The position numbers and the translations under genes are program-made. 64,000 bases of DNA, taken from positions 930,001-994,000 of the forward strand of contig NZ_SOAP01000001.1 in NCBI RefSeq assembly GCF_004364805.1. Reading direction: 5' to 3'. The notes below the pieces were generated by a model that had not been told where the DNA came from, ran no database searches, and was given only the letters and a program-made list of their open reading frames with translations. Below, one piece after another: positions 8,533 to 17,451 of this stretch (position 1 is the first letter of the stretch; each line of letters begins with the position of its first letter). This stretch comes from Pelagimonas phthalicica (GTDB taxonomy: Bacteria > Pseudomonadota > Alphaproteobacteria > Rhodobacterales > Rhodobacteraceae).

Positions 8533-8579
8533 ATATGGGATGACCGGGGCAACTGTCCCCAACGCGCGTGATCCCCGAC

Positions 8580-9452
8580 ATGACCCAGATTATTTCCGCC
8601 CTCTCTGAAATCTCATCGCGCTATGACGCGCTTTTTGTCGATCTGTGGGGCTGTGTCCATAACGGGATCACCGCCTTTCCCGAGGCGGTGACCGCGCTGC
8701 AGACCTATCGCCGATCCGGCGGCATCGTCATTCTGGTGACCAACGCGCCGCGCTCGCGCCATGAGGTGGCCAAGCAGCTGGTCAAGTTCAACGTCCCTCA
8801 GGACGCCTATGATGATATTGCCACCTCGGGTGACAGCGCCCGCGCGGCGATGTTCCAGGGGGCGGTTGGCTCCAAGGTCTGGTTCCTGGGGCAGCCGCAT
8901 GACCTGCCGTTTTTTGATCCGCTCGCCCTGATCGAGAACCCGGTCGAGATCCAACAAGTGCCGCTGGATGAGGCCGAAGGCATCGTCTGCTGCGGTCCTG
9001 AAGATCCGCATGCTGATCCTGCGGTGATGCGCCCGCAATTCCTGTTGGCGAAACAGCACGGGCTGAAACTGCTCTGCGCCAATCCCGACATTGTTGTCGA
9101 CCGCGGTGAGAAGCGCGAATATTGCGCCGGGGCTCTGGCCCAGCTTTATACCGAGATGGGCGGAGAGAGCCTCTATTTCGGAAAACCGCACCCGCCGATC
9201 TACGATCTGGCGCGCCGTCGCCTCGCAGCGATCAAGCCGGGGATCCTGGACGCCAATATTCTGGCCATTGGCGATGGCCCGCATACGGACATCCAAGGGG
9301 CAATGGGCGAAGACATCGATTCCCTCTTTATCACGGGCGGATTGGCGCGCTCGGAAACAAAAACCGGGCTCGATCCGGAGCCCGAAGCGCTAAGCAGTTA
9401 TATTTCAAAGGAAAGCATCGCGCCGCAATTTAGCATCGGGATGCTGCGCTAA
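8580..9452 (+). CDS. HAD superfamily hydrolase, class IIA (TIGR01459 type)
   Basis: Predicted cytoplasmic phosphatase of 290 residues. The HAD nucleophile motif is present in the form FVDLWGCVHNG near residue 17. Further motifs are VILVTNAPRS (motif II, about 50), YFGKPHPPIYDLA (about 200) and AIGDGPHTDIQGAMG (motif IV, about 227). The Trp-Gly-Cys version of the first motif is typical of the subfamily common in alphaproteobacteria whose substrate is not established. A GTG at 8568 would add four residues; neither start has a clear ribosome-binding site, so the ATG is preferred. Confidence 0.8.
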   Translation: MTQIISALSEISSRYDALFVDLWGCVHNGITAFPEAVTALQTYRRSGGIVILVTNAPRSRHEVAKQLVKFNVPQDAYDDIATSGDSARAAMFQGAVGSKVWFLGQPHDLPFFDPLALIENPVEIQQVPLDEAEGIVCCGPEDPHADPAVMRPQFLLAKQHGLKLLCANPDIVVDRGEKREYCAGALAQLYTEMGGESLYFGKPHPPIYDLARRRLAAIKPGILDANILAIGDGPHTDIQGAMGEDIDSLFITGGLARSETKTGLDPEPEALSSYISKESIAPQFSIGMLR

Positions 9453-9516
9453 CAGAATTCCCCCTTGATTTTTCTGCAGTTGCAAAGTAATTAAATTGCC
9501 AAGCAGAGCACAGAAA

Positions 9517-9545
9517 CGCTCATTTGTTACGTTAACAGATGAGCG
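9517..9545. promoter_or_regulatory. Hairpin or operator in the MaoC gene leader
   Basis: An inverted repeat of 13 bp with one mismatch (9517-9529 and 9533-9545, loop CGT) ends six bases before the AAGGAGG of the MaoC-family gene. It could be an operator dyad or an mRNA hairpin that affects ribosome access. The preceding 40 bases are AT-rich, as expected of a promoter. Confidence 0.5.
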
Positions 9546-9564
9546 GATCATCAAGGAGGATGAG

Positions 9565-10008
9565 ATGTTGGACAACCTGCCCCGCGGCACGATCTGCATC
9601 GAAGACATTGAAATGGGTATGACCCGATACCTGCGCAAACAGGTGACGGATCAGGATATCGAAATGTTTGCGGAGGTTTCGACCGACCGCAATCCGGTGC
9701 ATCTGGACGATGATTATGCGCAGGATACCATCTTTGAGGGGCGCATTGCCCATGGGATGCTGACCGCCGGGCTGATCTCGGCCGTGATCGGCGAACAGCT
9801 GCCCGGCCATGGTACGGTCTATATGGGTCAGACGCTGAAATTCCTTGCCCCTGTGCGCCCTGGCGACATGGTCTATGCCGAGGTCAAGGTGATCGATATC
9901 GACCACGCCAAGCGCCGTGTGACCCTGGAATGTCATTGCGCCGTTGACGGGAAAAAGGTGCTGATCGGCGAGGCCAAAGTGCTCGCCCCGTCGCGCAAAT
10001 TCGACTGA
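9565..10008 (+). CDS. MaoC family (R)-specific enoyl-CoA hydratase
   Basis: Predicted hot-dog-fold hydratase of 147 residues that adds water to trans-2-enoyl-CoA. The hydratase-2 motif is clear: AEVSTDRNPVHLDDDYA near residues 38-54, with the Asp, Asn and His of the catalytic set, followed by GRIAHGMLTAGLISAVIG. Single-domain length matches PhaJ-type enzymes. Start fixed by AAGGAGGATGAG directly before ATG. The dyad at 9517-9545 may regulate it. It could supply (R)-hydroxyacyl-CoA to polyhydroxyalkanoate or act in acyl-CoA metabolism; the sequence does not decide between these. Confidence 0.85.
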   Translation: MLDNLPRGTICIEDIEMGMTRYLRKQVTDQDIEMFAEVSTDRNPVHLDDDYAQDTIFEGRIAHGMLTAGLISAVIGEQLPGHGTVYMGQTLKFLAPVRPGDMVYAEVKVIDIDHAKRRVTLECHCAVDGKKVLIGEAKVLAPSRKFD

Positions 10009-10013
10009 GGCAT

Positions 10014-10032
10014 GGTGGGGCGAAACCCCACC
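10014..10032. terminator. Short hairpin after the MaoC gene
   Basis: A seven-bp stem GGTGGGG / CCCCACC with a CGAAA loop lies six bases after the MaoC stop. It resembles the outer stem of repeat family 2, which follows at 10087-10143. No T-run is present. Confidence 0.45.
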
Positions 10033-10086
10033 CTACATCACCAGATCAACCGGTGCGTTTCGCGTGTCGGTTTTTTCATGCGCCTC

Positions 10087-10143
10087 TGCGGGATGGTGGG
10101 CGGGGCGAGGCTCGTTTACGAGCCAGCGTCCGCCCCATCCCGG
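10087..10143 (+). repeat. Dispersed stem-loop repeat, family 2, copy P
   Basis: Shares TGCGGGATGGTGGGYGGGGCG with copies at 43911, 46192 and 53393. The centre is the stem GGCTCG-ttta-CGAGCC (10109-10124), and the right flank CGTCCGCCCCATCCCGG pairs back to the left flank. It lies between convergent genes (MaoC and the FAD oxidoreductase) and may act as a bidirectional terminator. Confidence 0.7.
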
Positions 10144-10147
10144 CACG

Positions 10148-11194
10148 TTACTTTCCAAAACAAGCGGCAAAGCCAAACCCATCCGGGATCTCATCACGCC
10201 CTTCCAGCACAAGATCCGCCATCACCTGCCCCACTTTCGGGGCCATGCCAAAGCCGATCTTAAAGCCACCATTGGCCACGAAATGCCCCTTCCGATCCGG
10301 CCAGGCCCCCAGCAAAGGTGCGCGTGATCGCGCCCGTGGCCGCACCCCGGCCCAGCGCCCGATCTCTTCGGCCCCACGCAGATCAGGCATCGCGGCGCAG
10401 GCCCGTTCCAACAGCGTGTCACATTGCGCATCGACCGAGGCCGGATCATCAAACTCCCGCTCCGAAGTCGATCCAATCGCCACCGTACCATCCGCGTGTG
10501 GGATGATATGCAACCCATCCACAAAGACCTGCGGAGCGTCGCGCGCGTCATAGCGCAGGGCGACAGACTGGCCTTTCACCCCGTCGCCCACCTTGCGCCC
10601 CATCGCGGCGTTCAACTCCAGCAGACCTTGCCAGCCGGTGGCCCAAACCACTTGCCCTTCATCCGCCGCGTCCTGGACAATCTCAACACCGCGCGCCCGA
10701 AGCGCTGCGACCAACGCCCCTCCGGCACGGCGTGGGGACATGCGTGCGGTCAGTGTATCGCGGATCAACCAGCCGCTGGGGCTGGCGGGCGCAAAACTAC
10801 CCGCTTCTTCGACCCGGATCACCTCCCAAACGGCCCGGCCCTGCCACAACCCCTTGGCCCCGTCTCCGCGGGCGCGGGCCAAGTCCAAACCCGCCTCATT
10901 CGCCACAGGTTGCAAACGCCCGGTGCGCCCATAGCCCGAGGACACGCCGCCCACCTCTTCGACCTCGGCCCAGAACGTTTCGGCCATCAGCAGGCTTTCG
11001 AGCTGAAAGGCTTTCTTAGGGTTCCAATTCTCTGGCACATGCGGGGCCAGGGCCCCGACCAAACCGCCAGACGCCCCCGCGCCCGGGCCAAACGGATCAA
11101 CCACCCGCACTCGCGCCCCGCGCAAAGAACAAGCCCAGGCAATGGACAGCCCAAAGATCCCGGCTCCGCGCACTGTTACATCGACGCTTGTCAT
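10148..11194 (-). CDS. FAD-dependent oxidoreductase, MnmC C-domain-like
   Basis: Predicted DAO-family flavoenzyme of 348 residues with an N-terminal FAD-binding Rossmann motif (VRGAGIFGLSIAWACSLRGARVRVVDP, GxGxxG near residues 9-14) and C-terminal IGRWAGVRPRARSRAPLLG plus GHFVANGGFKIGFGMAPKVG, the usual end of this family. In E. coli the equivalent FAD domain is fused to a methyltransferase as MnmC, removing the carboxymethyl group of cmnm5U34. Here it is divergent from mnmD 43 bases away, so it is probably the split oxidase half. Start at 11194 chosen because the upstream frame overlaps mnmD. Confidence 0.75.
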   Translation of the reverse strand: MTSVDVTVRGAGIFGLSIAWACSLRGARVRVVDPFGPGAGASGGLVGALAPHVPENWNPKKAFQLESLLMAETFWAEVEEVGGVSSGYGRTGRLQPVANEAGLDLARARGDGAKGLWQGRAVWEVIRVEEAGSFAPASPSGWLIRDTLTARMSPRRAGGALVAALRARGVEIVQDAADEGQVVWATGWQGLLELNAAMGRKVGDGVKGQSVALRYDARDAPQVFVDGLHIIPHADGTVAIGSTSEREFDDPASVDAQCDTLLERACAAMPDLRGAEEIGRWAGVRPRARSRAPLLGAWPDRKGHFVANGGFKIGFGMAPKVGQVMADLVLEGRDEIPDGFGFAACFGK

Positions 11195-11237
11195 TGCTGC
11201 CCCTCGCTGTATGTCATGTGGCCACCTTTTAAGGACA

Positions 11238-11906
11238 ATGCCCGTGACAGACCAGAACCCGCTCGATTGGCGTGGCGAAACGCCGGTTTCCACCCGCTTT
11301 GACGACCCGTATTTCTCGCTCGAAAATGGTTTGGCCGAGACGCGGCATGTGTTTTTGCAAGGCAATGACCTGCCCGCGCGTTTTACCGATGGCTTCCATA
11401 TCGCGGAACTCGGCTTTGGCACCGGGTTGAACCTGCTGGCGGCGCTGCAAATGTGGCGCGACGCCAAAACCCCCGGTCAATTGCAGTTCACCACCTTTGA
11501 AGCCTTTCCCATCTCGCCCCAGGAAATGATCCGCGCCCAGGCCGCCTTTGCCGAGGTGTCGGACATCGCCGCTGATCTGCGCGTTTATTGGGGACAGACC
11601 CGATTTGAAACGCCTGAGCTGCGCTTTGAGATGATCCAGGGGGATGCGCGCGAAACGCTGCCCCTTTGGCAAGGTCTGGCAGATGCTTGGTTCCTTGACG
11701 GGTTTTCACCCGCCAAGAACCCCGAGCTTTGGTCACCTGAGTTGATGGCCGAGGTCGCCGCCCATCTTGCACCGGGCGGCACAGCGGCGACTTATACGGC
11801 AGCGGGTCATGTGCGACGTGGACTTGTCGCTGCCGGGCTCGACGTGACCCGCATTCCCGGCTACGGACGAAAAAGACATATGACACGGGCGCATAAGCCC
11901 GATTAG
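11238..11906 (+). CDS. mnmD: tRNA 5-methylaminomethyl-2-thiouridine(34) methyltransferase
   Basis: Rossmann-fold SAM methyltransferase that completes mnm5s2U at the wobble position of tRNAs. The 222 residues correspond to the N-terminal half of E. coli MnmC. Visible motifs are IAELGFGTGLNLLAAL (SAM site, near residues 56-71) and DAWFLDGFSPAKNPELWSPEL (near 150-170), typical of the family, and a closing PGYGRKRHMT. Start at 11238 fixed by AAGGA four bases upstream. No oxidase domain is fused; the likely partner is the divergent FAD enzyme. Confidence 0.9.
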   Translation: MPVTDQNPLDWRGETPVSTRFDDPYFSLENGLAETRHVFLQGNDLPARFTDGFHIAELGFGTGLNLLAALQMWRDAKTPGQLQFTTFEAFPISPQEMIRAQAAFAEVSDIAADLRVYWGQTRFETPELRFEMIQGDARETLPLWQGLADAWFLDGFSPAKNPELWSPELMAEVAAHLAPGGTAATYTAAGHVRRGLVAAGLDVTRIPGYGRKRHMTRAHKPD

Positions 11907-11930
11907 CACACATTCATTTACCGGGGTCTC

Positions 11931-12797
11931 ATGACACAACAGAACAGCGCGCTCGGCATCTGGCTGATGATCCTGACCATGTTCATCTTTGCCGTGCAGG
12001 ATGGGATCTCTCGCCATTTGGCCAGCGAATACAATGCCTGGATGGTGGTGATGATCCGCTTTTGGTTCTTTGGCGCTTTTGCGGCTGTGCTGATGTCGCG
12101 CCAGCCCGGAGGGTTGAAAGCGGCGCTGCGCCCCAACCGCCCCTGGCTTCAGGCTTTTCGCGGCGCACTTTTGGCGCTGGAAATCGTCGTGACGGTGTTG
12201 AGCTTTGTCTATCTAGGTCTGGTCGAGAGCCATGCAATCTTTGTCTGCTATCCGCTTTTGATCGTGGCCTTTTCCGGTCCGGTGCTGGGGGAAAGCGTTG
12301 GCTGGCGGCGTTGGAGTGCGGTTGCCATTGGCTTTGTCGGTGTGCTGATCATTCTGCGCCCCTCGGGCGGAGTGTTTTCGCCTTACGCGATCATTCCGCT
12401 GGTCGGGGCGCTGATGTTTGCGCTTTACGGGCTGTTGACCCGGCTTGCGGCACGCACCGACAGCGCCATGACCGCCTTTTTCTGGACCGGCCTTATGGGG
12501 GCCATTACGTCGACAGCCACGGGGATCTGGTTTTGGGAGTCGATGGCGGGGTCGGATTGGCTCTGGATGTTGTTCCTAAGCTGTACCGGCATCGCCGGGC
12601 ATTTCCTGTTGATCAAATGTTATGATCTGGCCGAGGCCAGCGCCCTGCAACCCTTTGCCTATTTCCAGCTGCCCTTTGCCAGTGCGGTTGGTGTTTTGAC
12701 CTTTGGCGAAACCATCCGCAGCAATGTGGTGATCGGCGCGGTGATTATCGTCGGGGCCGGGCTATTCACCCTCTGGCGAGAGCGCCGGAAGGGTTGA
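11931..12797 (+). CDS. DMT superfamily (EamA) transporter
   Basis: Inner-membrane permease of 288 residues with ten hydrophobic segments arranged as two five-helix EamA repeats, the second beginning near residue 148 (YAIIPLVGALMFALYGLLTRL). FAVQDGISRHLASEYN at the start and GPVLGESVGWRRW at the end of repeat one are typical of this family. Substrate cannot be told from sequence; amino acids or other small metabolites are usual. The gene follows mnmD by 24 bases. Its last 36 bases overlap the 3' end of the convergent lytic transglycosylase gene. Confidence 0.85.
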   Translation: MTQQNSALGIWLMILTMFIFAVQDGISRHLASEYNAWMVVMIRFWFFGAFAAVLMSRQPGGLKAALRPNRPWLQAFRGALLALEIVVTVLSFVYLGLVESHAIFVCYPLLIVAFSGPVLGESVGWRRWSAVAIGFVGVLIILRPSGGVFSPYAIIPLVGALMFALYGLLTRLAARTDSAMTAFFWTGLMGAITSTATGIWFWESMAGSDWLWMLFLSCTGIAGHFLLIKCYDLAEASALQPFAYFQLPFASAVGVLTFGETIRSNVVIGAVIIVGAGLFTLWRERRKG

Positions 12798-14747
12798 GCC
12801 GATCAGCTCACGCGAGAATGGCACCGGATGCGGGTTTTGCCCCAGGCGAGCGCGGTAGACCGGCAGGCTTTCGGTAACGCGCATGACGTAATTGCGGGTT
12901 TCGTCAAAGGGGATGAATTCGATGAAATCGACCACATCGACCTCGCCTTTGCGCGGGTCACCAAACAGTTTCATCCAACGATCTGGCCGCGATGGCCCGG
13001 CATTGTACCCGGCCGCCATCATCACCGCATTGGCATCAAAGCGTCGCGCCAAGGTCGCGAGGTAGGTCGAGCCGAGCGTGGCATTATAGCCCGGATCGCT
13101 CAGCAGCTTATCCTTGCTGTATTCGATCCCCAACTGCGCCGAGACCTCTTTGGCGGTGCCGGGCATCAGCTGCATATAGCCCCGCGCCCCAGCGCCGGAG
13201 ATCACGCGCGGGTCAAACTCGGATTCCCGGCGCGAGATCGCCAAAACCAGCTCTTTGGGCACAGGGAAGGAGGTTTTGATAATTTGTTCCGGCAAAGCAT
13301 AGTAGGGCGCGGCCAGTTCATGGCCAAATTGCGCGGCGCGTTTGCCCAGCATGACCTGAATATGCGGGCGACGCATGTCTGACAGCATCTTGCCAATCTG
13401 ACCCATACCTGTGCGGTCCTGCGTCTCTGCCAGATGGGTCAGGAACCGTTCCGCGAGGCTGGTTTCGCCCGCTGCCAACAACAAAACCCCGGCGCTAAAC
13501 ACCGAGCTTTTGGTGAAGTCCGCCTGGCGCCAATCGCCAAAATCCTCTTTGCCCGCCAAAGCTGCGTCAAAGGCAAAACCACCGCGTTCCGCCGCGAGTA
13601 GCCCGTAAAAAGAGGTTTGGTATTTGGCCCCTAGCCCGTAGGCCTCCTTGGCCGCTGAGCTATCCCCCATCGCCTCAAAGGTACGGCCCAGCCAATAGCC
13701 CGCGCGGCCCAGCGAAATCGGGGTCCAAACGGCGCGCTGGAAATTGCTGAAATGTTGCAAGGCAAGGTCGGTGCGATCAAGATAGCGCAGGGCCAGATAA
13801 CCCGACAGCCATTCCAGATCAGCATAATCGCGCCCCTCAACCAGATAATGGGACGAGGCGATGTTATAAGCCTCGGTCACCGCCCCTGCGCGCATGCGTT
13901 GCCGCGCCAGATCACGCCGCGCCCGCGCCCAGGCCCAAGGCTCGCCCAGGGCTTCGGCAGAGGTCGAGCGTTCCAACAGCAAAGCCACCGCATCCGCCGT
14001 GCGGCGTTTGCTGACCCGCCAATTGAAACGCTCATAGGCCAGGCCGGGATGATCCTGCAGCGATGCCGGGATCTTTTCGATCAGCGCATCCACCCCGCCG
14101 GATTTGTTGCGCAGCGCCAGCCGCGCCTCGGCCAAAGCCTGCCAGCCCTCATCCACCAATGGCACCATGGCCCCGGCATTGCGGCTCCACCCCTGCCACA
14201 GCGCGTGGTCCAGACGTGCCACGTGATGGGGGCGCAGAATCTCTTTCCAGTTTTCCAACATGGCGCGGCGTTCATCACCCGAGAGCGACAAAGTACGCCA
14301 GGCCAGCACGATCTCGGCCTGCGCTGCGCCCTCATCCCCTTGCGCCAAAAGCGCTCGCGCATAGGCCAGCGCCCCAGCCCCGGTTTGCGGCTGATGGTCG
14401 GCAAAGAACGCGCGAATATCACCATGCGACGCCTCAGACATCGCCAGCTCGGACTTTTCCTTGAGATAGGCCAGACCGGGCCAATCGGGATTTCGCGTCA
14501 GAAAATCCTGCACCTCGACCGCATCGCCACGCCCAGCGCGCAACGCATGCCAGAGAATCACATCCAGCGCCGCCTGCCCGTCAGCGCGGGCTTCGATTCG
14601 GGCCGAGGCCCAGTTGCCGTCGCGCATGGCCTGCATCGCCCGTGCCAATCCCTGCCCCGCATCCTGTGCCCACACCGCACCGGCCCCCACAAATGTGGTG
14701 AGCAAAAGAAACAGTGTCAGGAAACCTGAGACAAGAACACGCGACAT
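12762..14747 (-). CDS. Soluble lytic murein transglycosylase, Slt type
   Basis: Periplasmic enzyme of 661 residues that cleaves peptidoglycan between MurNAc and GlcNAc, forming anhydro-MurNAc ends. It starts with a signal peptide (residues 1-28, ending GAVWAQ). An alpha-superhelical region follows to about residue 480, and a C-terminal SLT domain holds the catalytic Glu in LAISRRESEFDP (near residue 505), then GARGYMQLMPGTAKEV and AAGYNAGPSRPDRW. Length and plan match Slt70-type enzymes. Start at 14747 chosen so the signal peptide is N-terminal. The 3' end overlaps the convergent transporter gene by 36 bases. Confidence 0.9.
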   Translation of the reverse strand: MSRVLVSGFLTLFLLLTTFVGAGAVWAQDAGQGLARAMQAMRDGNWASARIEARADGQAALDVILWHALRAGRGDAVEVQDFLTRNPDWPGLAYLKEKSELAMSEASHGDIRAFFADHQPQTGAGALAYARALLAQGDEGAAQAEIVLAWRTLSLSGDERRAMLENWKEILRPHHVARLDHALWQGWSRNAGAMVPLVDEGWQALAEARLALRNKSGGVDALIEKIPASLQDHPGLAYERFNWRVSKRRTADAVALLLERSTSAEALGEPWAWARARRDLARQRMRAGAVTEAYNIASSHYLVEGRDYADLEWLSGYLALRYLDRTDLALQHFSNFQRAVWTPISLGRAGYWLGRTFEAMGDSSAAKEAYGLGAKYQTSFYGLLAAERGGFAFDAALAGKEDFGDWRQADFTKSSVFSAGVLLLAAGETSLAERFLTHLAETQDRTGMGQIGKMLSDMRRPHIQVMLGKRAAQFGHELAAPYYALPEQIIKTSFPVPKELVLAISRRESEFDPRVISGAGARGYMQLMPGTAKEVSAQLGIEYSKDKLLSDPGYNATLGSTYLATLARRFDANAVMMAAGYNAGPSRPDRWMKLFGDPRKGEVDVVDFIEFIPFDETRNYVMRVTESLPVYRARLGQNPHPVPFSRELIGSTLPALSPEGE

Positions 14748-14887
14748 CGGCTTGCATTTTCCGGCATGAAAAGGAATAGACGCTCTGAGAGAAAGATAAC
14801 CCCGTGCCACAGCCCTTCAACTGACAAAACTGTGGGGCGGCGGATTTTCTCCTGAACCCGAAGTTTGAACAAAAATAGGAGCGTGAG

Positions 14888-15760
14888 ATGTTCAAGGGAT
14901 CAATGCCAGCCCTGGTCACGCCGTTGAAAGACGGCGCTGTGGATTTCGACACGCTCAAACGGCTTGTCGATTGGCAAATCGATCAAGGCAGCCACGGATT
15001 GGTGCCGGTCGGCACCACCGGCGAAAGCCCCACCCTCACCCATGAGGAACATGAGGCGGTAATCGAAACCGTCGTGGCACAGGCCGCAGGCCGCGTGCCG
15101 GTGATCGCCGGGGCCGGGTCGAATAACACAGCCGAAACCATCCGCTTTGTGCAGCATGCCGCCAAGGTGGGTGCTGATGCGGCGCTGATCGTGACGCCTT
15201 ATTACAACAAGCCGACCCAGGCCGGGTTGATCGCGCATTTCACCGCGGCCCATGACAGCGCCGAACTGCCGATCGTCATCTATAATATCCCGGGCCGGTC
15301 CGTCATCGACATGACCCCGGACACCATGGGCGAACTGGCCAAGCTGCCACGTATCGTCGGCGTCAAGGATGCCACCGGCGACCTGGCCCGCGTGTGCCAG
15401 CAGCGCATCACCTGCGGCACCGATTTCGTCCAACTCTCGGGCGAAGACGCCACCGCACATGGGTTTAACGCCCAGGGGGGCACCGGCATGATCTCGGTCA
15501 CCGCCAATGTCGCCCCGGCGCTTTGCGCACAGATGCAAGAGGCCTGCCTTGCTGGTGATTATGCCAAAGCGCTGGAGTTGCAGGACAAACTGATGCCACT
15601 GCATCAGGCGATCTTTGCTGAGCCTGGCCTGTGCGGCGCGAAATACGCCATGTCCAAGCTGGACCTTTGCGCCAACGAGGTGCGCCTGCCACTGCTGCCG
15701 GTCACCGACACCACCGCCGCGCGCATTGACGCCGCCTTGGCCCATGCCGGGCTGCTCTGA
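14888..15760 (+). CDS. dapA: 4-hydroxy-tetrahydrodipicolinate synthase
   Basis: Condenses pyruvate with aspartate semialdehyde in the lysine/diaminopimelate pathway, as a cytoplasmic tetramer. The 290 residues match the family. Motifs: [17 protein letters not shown] near 39-55, [14 protein letters not shown] near 107-120, the catalytic Tyr in [12 protein letters not shown] near 134, and the Schiff-base Lys in VGVKDATGD near 162. AGGAG lies eight bases before the ATG, and a strong terminator follows. dapB, the next enzyme of the pathway, lies separately at 25575-26390. Confidence 0.95.
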   Translation: MFKGSMPALVTPLKDGAVDFDTLKRLVDWQIDQGSHGLVPVGTTGESPTLTHEEHEAVIETVVAQAAGRVPVIAGAGSNNTAETIRFVQHAAKVGADAALIVTPYYNKPTQAGLIAHFTAAHDSAELPIVIYNIPGRSVIDMTPDTMGELAKLPRIVGVKDATGDLARVCQQRITCGTDFVQLSGEDATAHGFNAQGGTGMISVTANVAPALCAQMQEACLAGDYAKALELQDKLMPLHQAIFAEPGLCGAKYAMSKLDLCANEVRLPLLPVTDTTAARIDAALAHAGLL

Positions 15761-15784
15761 GCAAAGTAGGTAAGACAAACACAA

Positions 15785-15811
15785 GGGCGGGGCCAACACC
15801 CCGCCCTTTTT
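15785..15811 (+). terminator. Intrinsic terminator of dapA
   Basis: An eight-bp GC stem GGGCGGGG / CCCCGCCC with a six-base loop is followed directly by TTTTT. It begins 25 bases after the dapA stop. Confidence 0.85.
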
Positions 15812-15822
15812 GCTTCTTTGGG

Positions 15823-16094
15823 CTAGGGCCTGCGGACGCTCAGCATAGATCATCAGTTTCAGTCCAAAATTGCTCAGTTCTAGGCATTTGAGCGCAGCAC
15901 TAGTGGGCTAATGCGAGCGAAAATAACGATGAAATGAGCAATTTTGGCGAAACAGCGGAGTTGCGCGGCCCGTTTGGCCTCTGCCTTCGTTGATTTCCCC
16001 TACCGATCAACCAGGTCGCTGCGGGAAAATCGCCTTGTCAGCGGTAAAATGGGTCTCGCGCTGATGATCTATGCTGATTGTCCACAGGCCCTAA
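15823..16094. mobile_element. Second insertion-like element with nested inverted repeats (272 bp)
   Basis: Terminal inverted repeats of 34 bp with three mismatches lie at 15823-15856 and 16061-16094. An inner perfect 13-bp inverted repeat (CCAAAATTGCTCA at 15864-15876, complement at 15935-15947) follows the left end. No intact transposase frame is present. Size and plan resemble the element at 1923-2191, although the sequences differ. Together with the dapA terminator before it and a family 1 repeat after it, it fills the 392-base gap between dapA and the M16 gene. Confidence 0.65.
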
Positions 16095-16134
16095 AATATC
16101 CTCGGGGGAGTTTGAGGGGGCAGACAGCCCCCTC
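16093..16134 (-). repeat. Dispersed stem-loop repeat, family 1, diverged copy C
   Basis: Read on the minus strand: GGGGGC-tgtct-GCCCCC, then TCAAA, then CTCCCCCGAGGATATTTT. It keeps the leading palindrome and the CCCC(G)GGATATTT-like tail of family 1 but lacks the variable middle stem. It lies just downstream of the M16 gene stop and abuts the right end of the second insertion-like element. Confidence 0.55.
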
Positions 16135-16152
16135 AATCCGGCCTCGTAAAGC

Positions 16153-17451
16153 TCACAACCCTTCCGGTTGGCCAACCACGACAAAATGCAGTTGATCGGG
16201 TTGCAAAAGCTCCCCTGCGACGCGTTGGATGTCTTCCAGCGTCACTGCCTCGATATTGGCATTGCGGGTTTTGATGTAATCGGGGCTCAGCCCCTCCATC
16301 TGCATGCCAACCAGAATCCGGGCAATCGGCCCATTGCCATCAAACCGCAAGGCATAGCCACCGGTCAGATAGGTTTTGGCGCGATTAAGTTCATCCTCAG
16401 TCACCCCCGCGCTTGCCATCTTGGCCCATTCATCGCGAATGACGGAAACCGTTTCGGCAATGCGATCATTGGCCGAGGCCACCCGGCCCAGATAAAGCTC
16501 GGCGTGATCCTTGGGGACGAGGTAGGAATAGACCCCATAGGTCAGGCCACGTTTTTCGCGCACCTCATTCATCAGCCGCGCCTCAAACCCGCCGCCGCCA
16601 AGAACGACGTTCAGCACATAGGCGGCAAAGAAATCGGGATCGTCGCGCTTCATGCCTTTGTGACCAAAGACCGCCACCGATTGCGGCGTGTCAAAGGGGA
16701 TCACCGTGACCCCCGCCTTGGTCTGCACGTCGAAATCAGCCGGCATTTCAGGGCCAGAGGCGGGCAGATCCGCCAGCAATTTGTCCAGCAAAGCCCCCAG
16801 CTCTTCGGCGGAGATATCGCCAGCGGCAGCCACATAGACCCGATCATCTGCCAAAAGCGATTGATGTGAGGCAAGAATGTCATCGCGTGTCAGTGCCGAA
16901 ACACTGTCCAGCGTGCCGCTATAGTCCGACCCATAGGGGTGGTCGCCGAACACCAGATTGTCCCAGCTTTGGGTCGCGATGGTGTCCGGATCCTTGGCAT
17001 CCGACGTAATGCCCGACAGAACCTGCGCACGCACACGATCAATGGCATCCTGATCAAAACGCGGCGCAATGAGGGACTGGCGCAGCAGCTCCATTGCTTC
17101 ATCCTGAGTTTCGCTCAGAAATTTGGCGGAAATGCTGACCGAGTCGTCGGACACGTCATAGCTGAACTGAGCCGCAATGCTCTCGGTTGCAGCGGCAAAA
17201 CCGCGGGCATCCAGATCACCGGCCCCTTCTTCGAGCAAGGCAACCATCAGGTTCGCCGCACCACGTTTGCCGGGCGCGTCAAGCGAGGCACCACCCTTAA
17301 ATCGCAGCTCCAAAGCGACAAAGGGGATGGAAGGCTCTTCGACCAGCCAGGCCGTGTGTCCCGCCTCGCTCTCCACCACTTGGATATCGGTCGAGGCCTG
17401 GGCAAACGCGCCGCAGAACATCAGCCCAACTGTCAGAATCAAACGTTTCAT
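16153..17451 (-). CDS. M16 peptidase-like protein, catalytically incomplete partner
   Basis: Exported protein of 432 residues with a signal peptide (about 1-20, ending AQAS) and an M16 (insulinase) fold. At the position of the zinc motif HxxEH it reads GAANLMVALLEEG (near 62-74), so both His are missing. The C-terminal half keeps the substrate-binding part (VREKRGLTYGVYSYL near 290-305). This matches the inactive member of two-gene M16 pairs. Its ATG overlaps the stop of the upstream active homologue in ATGA, so equal synthesis and a heterodimer are likely. Location: periplasm. Confidence 0.85.
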   Translation of the reverse strand: MKRLILTVGLMFCGAFAQASTDIQVVESEAGHTAWLVEEPSIPFVALELRFKGGASLDAPGKRGAANLMVALLEEGAGDLDARGFAAATESIAAQFSYDVSDDSVSISAKFLSETQDEAMELLRQSLIAPRFDQDAIDRVRAQVLSGITSDAKDPDTIATQSWDNLVFGDHPYGSDYSGTLDSVSALTRDDILASHQSLLADDRVYVAAAGDISAEELGALLDKLLADLPASGPEMPADFDVQTKAGVTVIPFDTPQSVAVFGHKGMKRDDPDFFAAYVLNVVLGGGGFEARLMNEVREKRGLTYGVYSYLVPKDHAELYLGRVASANDRIAETVSVIRDEWAKMASAGVTEDELNRAKTYLTGGYALRFDGNGPIARILVGMQMEGLSPDYIKTRNANIEAVTLEDIQRVAGELLQPDQLHFVVVGQPEGL

